A program made the position numbers and the translations under genes. From Adineta ricciae (taxonomy: Eukaryota > Rotifera > Eurotatoria > Adinetida > Adinetidae), in NCBI GenBank assembly GCA_905250025.1, contig CAJNOJ010000234.1, positions 62,001-126,000 of the forward strand: a stretch of 64,000 nt of DNA, read 5' to 3'. The first letter of the stretch is position 1, and each line of letters opens with the position of its first letter. The notes beneath the pieces are model-generated. The model worked only from the letters and a program-made list of their open reading frames with translations, made no database searches and was not told the DNA's origin. Shown piece by piece: positions 58,664-64,000 of this stretch.

Positions 58664-61198
58664 TTAAACATTCAAAAAATCTGTTGAAGGAGCAACAGAC
58701 GAGAGATTCATTCTCTGTCGCATTCGTGCTGGTAGACTATGGTAGAAATCATCGAGTGAATAAATTCGCGACCAATCAAGTAGAACAGGTGCGTAACCAC
58801 ATATAGACCGATTGAGTAAATCGATCATATTTTGTATAATTCCAAATGAGAATGGACTACGAGTGGCTGATCGAAGATATTTATAACGCCAGAAGTTCAT
58901 TTTTTCATTTGTAGTATAGCCAGATGCAATCTGTATAATGAAAACTGCTACAGAAAAATATCAATAACGAAAGTTGACAAATACCTGATAAAGAATAGTT
59001 AAACACAGTCCACTAATCCAAGTTATGTGCAAGAACGCAAGTCCAGTGAAAAAAAGAACAGCTGGAGTACAAGTGTAGGCAACTGAAAGCCCTTGCAAAA
59101 TCGATTCCGATGAAAACAAATGGCAATGATCTCGGTAGTCTAAATATTATGAAAATTTCAGTCCACAAATCCCAAACTAATGTTAAAAACTTACATAGGT
59201 ATGCACCATAGAGATACAAAGCAAGACATATGGGTGTAAAAAAGAGAAAGCCAGTAAAGTAGCGCAGATTTTTCTCGCCAACACAATTATCGATCCACTA
59301 AAAAGAGTTATTATAATAAAATTTTTACTCAAATTGTTTACATAAGGTTTCAGCACTTGACACACCCTCAAGATTGATTAAATGGGATGAGACACGCCTT
59401 CTACTTATGAATGCATATACTTACTGGACAATGATGATCAAATTTGGATACACATCTTTGACATTCTTTGCAATGTTTTGATCGGAGTGGCCGACGTATC
59501 AGACATGCCGTGCAAAAATTACTGTAATCAAAGAGATTTTGTTCGACTAGTTGACAAATAGTCTTGAAAAAAATAGTTCACAGTTTTAGGTTTTTATTTT
59601 CCAATTATTTCATACTCGATTCACTTGATCCCGATTTCCATGGATAAAACCCGGATCACACTTTTCAGCAAGATAGTAATTACTCCACGAAAGATAAGTG
59701 CATATAACTATTGGAAATATTGTATATGGGATGAAATGTACGTCTAAACAACAAGACGAATGGTTTAACTGAGATGAATATGAGTATGTGAAGTTTACAT
59801 GGCAGCAAATAGTAGAAATAACAAACATATAGCCAGAAGATTGATGCTTGAGCGATAGATATTGGTAAATATCGATCGACTTTGTTATCGAAGAAGATCC
59901 TGGAAAAGCAGTCGACGTAAACAAGAGGGATTTTTCCTTAAGATGAGTTTACTTACATCATATACCCGTTGGCTGCAAGAAATAAAGCGAGGCATAGGAC
60001 ACCTTTATAAATCAATGAAATATTCCATTGAAATATAAATGCAATGAAGAAAATAAGTAAATATGGCGAAAGTTTCGTTCCTAAGCGTCGGCTTGATTTA
60101 CTGAATTGCAAATATTTCGGTAAATTGGAATTGGACGGTTGATTCTCTGTTAGCAGATATGTTAAATAACGAGATTCTGGCTGTCGACTTGCAACATCGT
60201 ATGCAGTTTCATTCTAAAATAAAAAACCAATGTTCGTAGTTATTCGATAGAAGAAAAGTAAGATCCATACATCAGCATTTCGGATATCGATATGAGCACC
60301 GGATTGCAGTAGAATTCGAATTGCTTCTCGATTTACTGCCATAATTGCATAATGAAGAGGAGTACATTTATTCGTTGGATTTTGATAATTAACTTGAGAA
60401 CCAAGTCTAGGATTCTCATAATTAGACGTTTTTTTCCAACAAAATGTTTCAGTTTACCGAATTAGTAACTGCGTCGGATCACGAGATCTGCTTCTGCTAA
60501 CAGAATGCATTAATGGTGTCATACCGTGTTTATCAAGTAGATCTATATTTTCTCCTTTGGCAATTAGATAGGCAACGATTTCCGTATGACCAAACATGCT
60601 CGCAAGATGTAGAGCCGAATAACCTTATTTCGAAAAGCAAACATTTCCACGATTGTTTGTTTTGTGTGAACAATTTACCTTCACCATCAAAGAGTGATGG
60701 CTGTGCTTGTTGGGACAAAAGGAAAACCACCATTTCGAGCACACCATCGCGGATAGCCCAATGTAACGGCGTTGAATTCAGTTCGCCACCAAAAGCATTC
60801 ACGTCTGCTCGTTTGCTGATAAGATATTTCGCTATTTCAACATGATTGTTAATCGCTGCCCAGTGAAGCAATGTTATGTTTCCATTTACTGGTGTTGACG
60901 CGAGAGAAGGGTAAGGCTCAATTAATTCCACTACGCGATCATAATATCCATATTGAACGGCTCTAATGGTGATCAAATAGGTGAAAGGTAATTTTCAATG
61001 GATAACTTACGAAACAAGATCGGCTGTTCGAGCGTCAGGAGGAGCTGGCTGATTGTTAATTGCCATGGACGGTTCAACAGGATAAGGTGGTGGTTTGTGA
61101 ACTCCACCATTCCCTAAACTAGGCTACAAATATTAAAAAAAACAACAAACAAATATATTCAAATCCAAGTGAACGCATGTTACTTCTGCCGATTTCAT
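58664..61198 (-). CDS. ZDHHC17: Ankyrin-repeat DHHC palmitoyltransferase (ZDHHC17/HIP14-like)
   Basis: Golgi/vesicle S-acyltransferase that palmitoylates neuronal and vesicle proteins. The start is a five-codon exon at 61198 (MKSAE, then a GTAACA donor), followed by a Pro-rich exon. Ankyrin repeats lie between about 60980 and 60180 ([40 protein letters not shown] and others). Membrane helices follow (60080-59640), then the Cys-rich DHHC domain: [20 protein letters not shown] and FDHHCP in one exon (about 59530-59440), [14 protein letters not shown] in the next. The catalytic Cys of DHHC is present. The C-terminal exon has [15 protein letters not shown] and [13 protein letters not shown], matching the HIP14 tail. 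Stop at 58664. ZDHHC13 is the alternative paralogue; the intact DHHC favours ZDHHC17. Confidence 0.93.
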
Positions 61199-64000
61199 TT
61201 TAACCAAAAGATGTTGTTATTTTAACATGGCTTTTTCTTGTTCTCACAGTGTTTCGAAGGAAACGCATCGAGAATATAACGGAGAAAAAAATTGTTCGGC
61301 ATCACAATTTTTTACGAGACTCATGAATCATTTGCGATGATGGCAACGAGCGAATCAATAAGGATTTCATTCGTCTTTTGATTTCAAGTGCAAAAAACTG
61401 CATTCAACAGTTGTTTTTTCTTGATCGTCTTCGATTCCTTTGAAATGAATGAAAAAACGACGTCAACCGTACGCATACGATGAGATGGTGTTGTAGATTA
61501 AATGCAAAAAGATTTCTTATTCGGTGCGTAAATTATTTCTAAGTAACGAAAGAGGACGCTGGTTTATTAACGGCAATTGGCTCAATAGATGGCTACTCAT
61601 ATGTAAAATCAGCCTTGAGCAAAAAACTTCGTCTAAATATATCGATTATTCCTTTAATCATTCATTTTTCTCTGACAATTGAAAGTAGTAGATCAAATGA
61701 TTAGGAAATCAGTAATAATTCTATCCAATGTGTCTTTTTCTTGCGAAGAAGGAAGGCCTGCACGCATGCGTCATTTCACACTTCAAATTTGATCGAGGTT
61801 TTCACTTTAAGTATCGAGTAAGTTCATTTTTATGCAAGACAATGCGTCGTTTGTTTTCTTTTCTCGTGCTCACACTTCGATATCTCCGTTTCTCCGAATT
61901 AATAACTGAAAAAATAGATTAACAACGATCATTCTAGAGAAGAACTGACAAAATCGTTCATTCATCATCGAATCTGAGAGAAATCTTTTGTTTTGAGTTT
62001 ATGAAGACAATGAAATGATACTCAATCGATGAATTCTATGTTATCACGTAGACTGCGTTCGATTGATTGATTAGCATTTAAATAATAGAAGAAAATATGC
62101 AAATGTCTCCTAAATATTATGAACTACATTCACTAGACAATTCAAGCGAATTATAAATTCATGAAATCGTGAGAAAGATTATGATTTTCAACGCTAAAAT
62201 CTCGATTGCATTCGTTAGAATACTCTGTAACAATAGAATACCGGACAAAAATAACATTAGTTCGCTTGTCTAGATTTCTTATCAAAACAATTACTTCACG
62301 TCGGTGGCAAGTCGAGAGTGTATGTCGCTTGATTCTCGAATAAAAGCAAAAGAACTTTCAATACATTTTCAAATATGTTAATATTCATCGAATAACATCG
62401 CTTGTGAACTGTATTCAATTCCATTCGACAATAGAAACCCTATGTCATACACATTTTCATATTCATTAGACCTTTCAACTACGTAAACAAGTTCGAAATG
62501 AATGTAAGCATTACTATGTTGAAATCGAATATTACATTTCGAATTTGAATATGAGACAAATCAAGTATTCGAACAGTCTTTCTCATGTGTACATGTCAGT
62601 AAAGAAGCGGATATCATCTCTGAACTGCTTCGGATATAATAACTGAAATCGTGCAGATTACAGAAGTAATCAATCATGCTTCTTCTCTTGGAAATCTCAT
62701 GAGCTAACGAAATCATTCTACTTTTCTTTTATCCGTTTGCCGAAGAAACTAATTAATTAGTTCGTACACTTGATCAATACCAAATAAGTTCTATTTGGCA
62801 GATTATGTTCTTGAATAGTCAAACAAGCCATAGTCATTCACGCAATACTTTACACGACATATGTGTTACAGAAGAAAGACCAGATGGACTTCCATTGCGG
62901 CCTATTATTACCTTGACCTGTCAACGAGTGAAGAGGAGAGGGAAAAAATGAGCCGCAAAAGAGATCATTATGTATTAATTAATATTCTTAGGGTAAATGA
63001 ATCTTGAATATTTGATGTCTTCATATCAATAAAAGGCTTCGCCAGAGAGAAAATAAAATAATTACAAATATTTGATCTATCCATCTTCTTTGATGGTTGA
63101 TGAACCACAAAAGTCTTATCTTTCCTTATGTCGGTTGTACCTCGATTATATTGCCCGTTCTTCTAACCTTGTCGAATGCCTATGTCTGTCTGTTAATGGT
63201 TCATTAGAACAGATTTGTATTAATTTAAATCCACTTGTAATTTGTCTTCAGCTATTAATTCTATCGAATTAGCTCAATATTTCATTGAATGAAGCAGAGA
63301 AAAAGCCATATTTTCGTTCGTCTGGTAACATTCCTCGAAGAGACTATCGTCGATTGTGTAATTCACTTCGGTATGTATATATTCAAGCGATAACAACCAT
63401 CGACAAGACATCAAACCATTAAAGTATAGTTCGTCAATCAAAGTAGATTCTCCCTTGTTCGTTTCTTTTTCTTTTTCGAACAAGAATTAAGCAACAATAA
63501 TAATAGCATTTCTTTTCTTTTCATTCTTTGTCTCATATGTTGAAGTGTTAGAGCCACCGTATACTTTCAATCATTTGATACAGACGCATGTATATGTATC
63601 GACGGCCAAAGTTTACTTATCGTAATCGCTCATCTTTTCAATTTCATTGTTTTACTCACGTCCAATTTCGATTTTGTTATCTCCATATACATTTTTCTTT
63701 TCAATTAGATATTTTTTGCATATACTCATAAAGAAGAAACCAATCTAATGATACAAGGTATATGAAAACTAATCAGCATGTCAAGTTGTTTATTGCTTAT
63801 GAAAAATACCAGCAAGTAAATTGTACATGAGCAGAACTAGTTCCGTCGAATGATTTGTATTCACTTGTCAGCTTTGATGGCTCGCGATTGTATATCGAGA
63901 ACGAGTAGGTGAGTGAAAAAAAGAAAGAAAAAAAAAGCAAACGAAAGGCATAGATGATGCAATAAGCGAGCTCTTCGACTACAATAACCCACTATAAAAA
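61199..64000. other. Terminal AT-rich region, no gene recognised
   Basis: About 2.8 kb upstream of the ZDHHC17-like gene. Open frames on both strands are short and lack conserved motifs or paired splice sites. No repeats beyond short A/T runs were seen. Confidence 0.5.

Noticed and set aside
1-64000. CRISPR arrays, insertion sequences, retroelements, tRNA or rRNA genes, telomeric repeats
   Set aside because: No regularly spaced repeats, transposase or reverse-transcriptase motifs, or rRNA/tRNA-like sequence were recognised by eye; a tRNA scan could still find one.

Overview
This is invertebrate nuclear DNA. Almost every gene is split by introns of about 45-70 bp with GT...AG borders (a few run to several hundred bp), the sequence is AT-rich, and the proteins are animal families (kinesin, Toll-like receptor, PLCL/PRIP, CCDC141, NudE, DPF, ZDHHC17). 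Very short introns, compact genes and possible spliced-leader acceptor sites fit a bdelloid rotifer best; that placement is inference. Gene models were built by joining open frames at splice sites and checking phase. In seven multi-exon genes the exon lengths sum exactly to a multiple of three.

Layout. 1-1794 (+): 3' part of a kinesin motor gene. 1960-2701 and 8250-8592 (+): two small secreted cysteine-rich proteins built from the same 8-Cys module. 2786-5546 (-): low-complexity unknown protein. 9453-11247 (+): NAD kinase. 11446-12485 (-): divergent seven-helix receptor. 13515-14147 (+): sigma-type glutathione S-transferase. 14868-15767 (-): unknown helical protein. 16470-17432 (+): membrane-anchored cyclase-family enzyme. 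17669-18932 (-): class A GPCR. 22760-25575 (-): helical-repeat/TIR/SAM-like protein ending in a polybasic CAAX box. 26559-30839 (-): Toll-like receptor. From 32760 to 61198 every confident gene is on the minus strand: CCDC141-like (3' end cut off), PLCL-like, DRAM-like, DPF-like, RGS9BP-like, NudE, choline/ethanolamine phosphotransferase and ankyrin-DHHC palmitoyltransferase.

Assembly structure matters here. The two ambiguous bases (6409 and 32759) are each preceded immediately by a perfect inverted copy (211 and 174 bp) of sequence lying 0.9-1.6 kb upstream. The second also truncates the CCDC141-like gene inside an immunoglobulin domain. The window is therefore best read as three contigs (1-6408, 6410-32758, 32760-64000) whose adjacency is not proven.

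Biologically, the most interesting block is 22.7-30.9 kb: a predicted prenylated TIR protein and a Toll-like receptor sit head-to-tail about 1 kb apart, with redundant TIR modules and unusual membrane-targeting or linker features. No transposon, CRISPR array, rRNA or tRNA was recognised.
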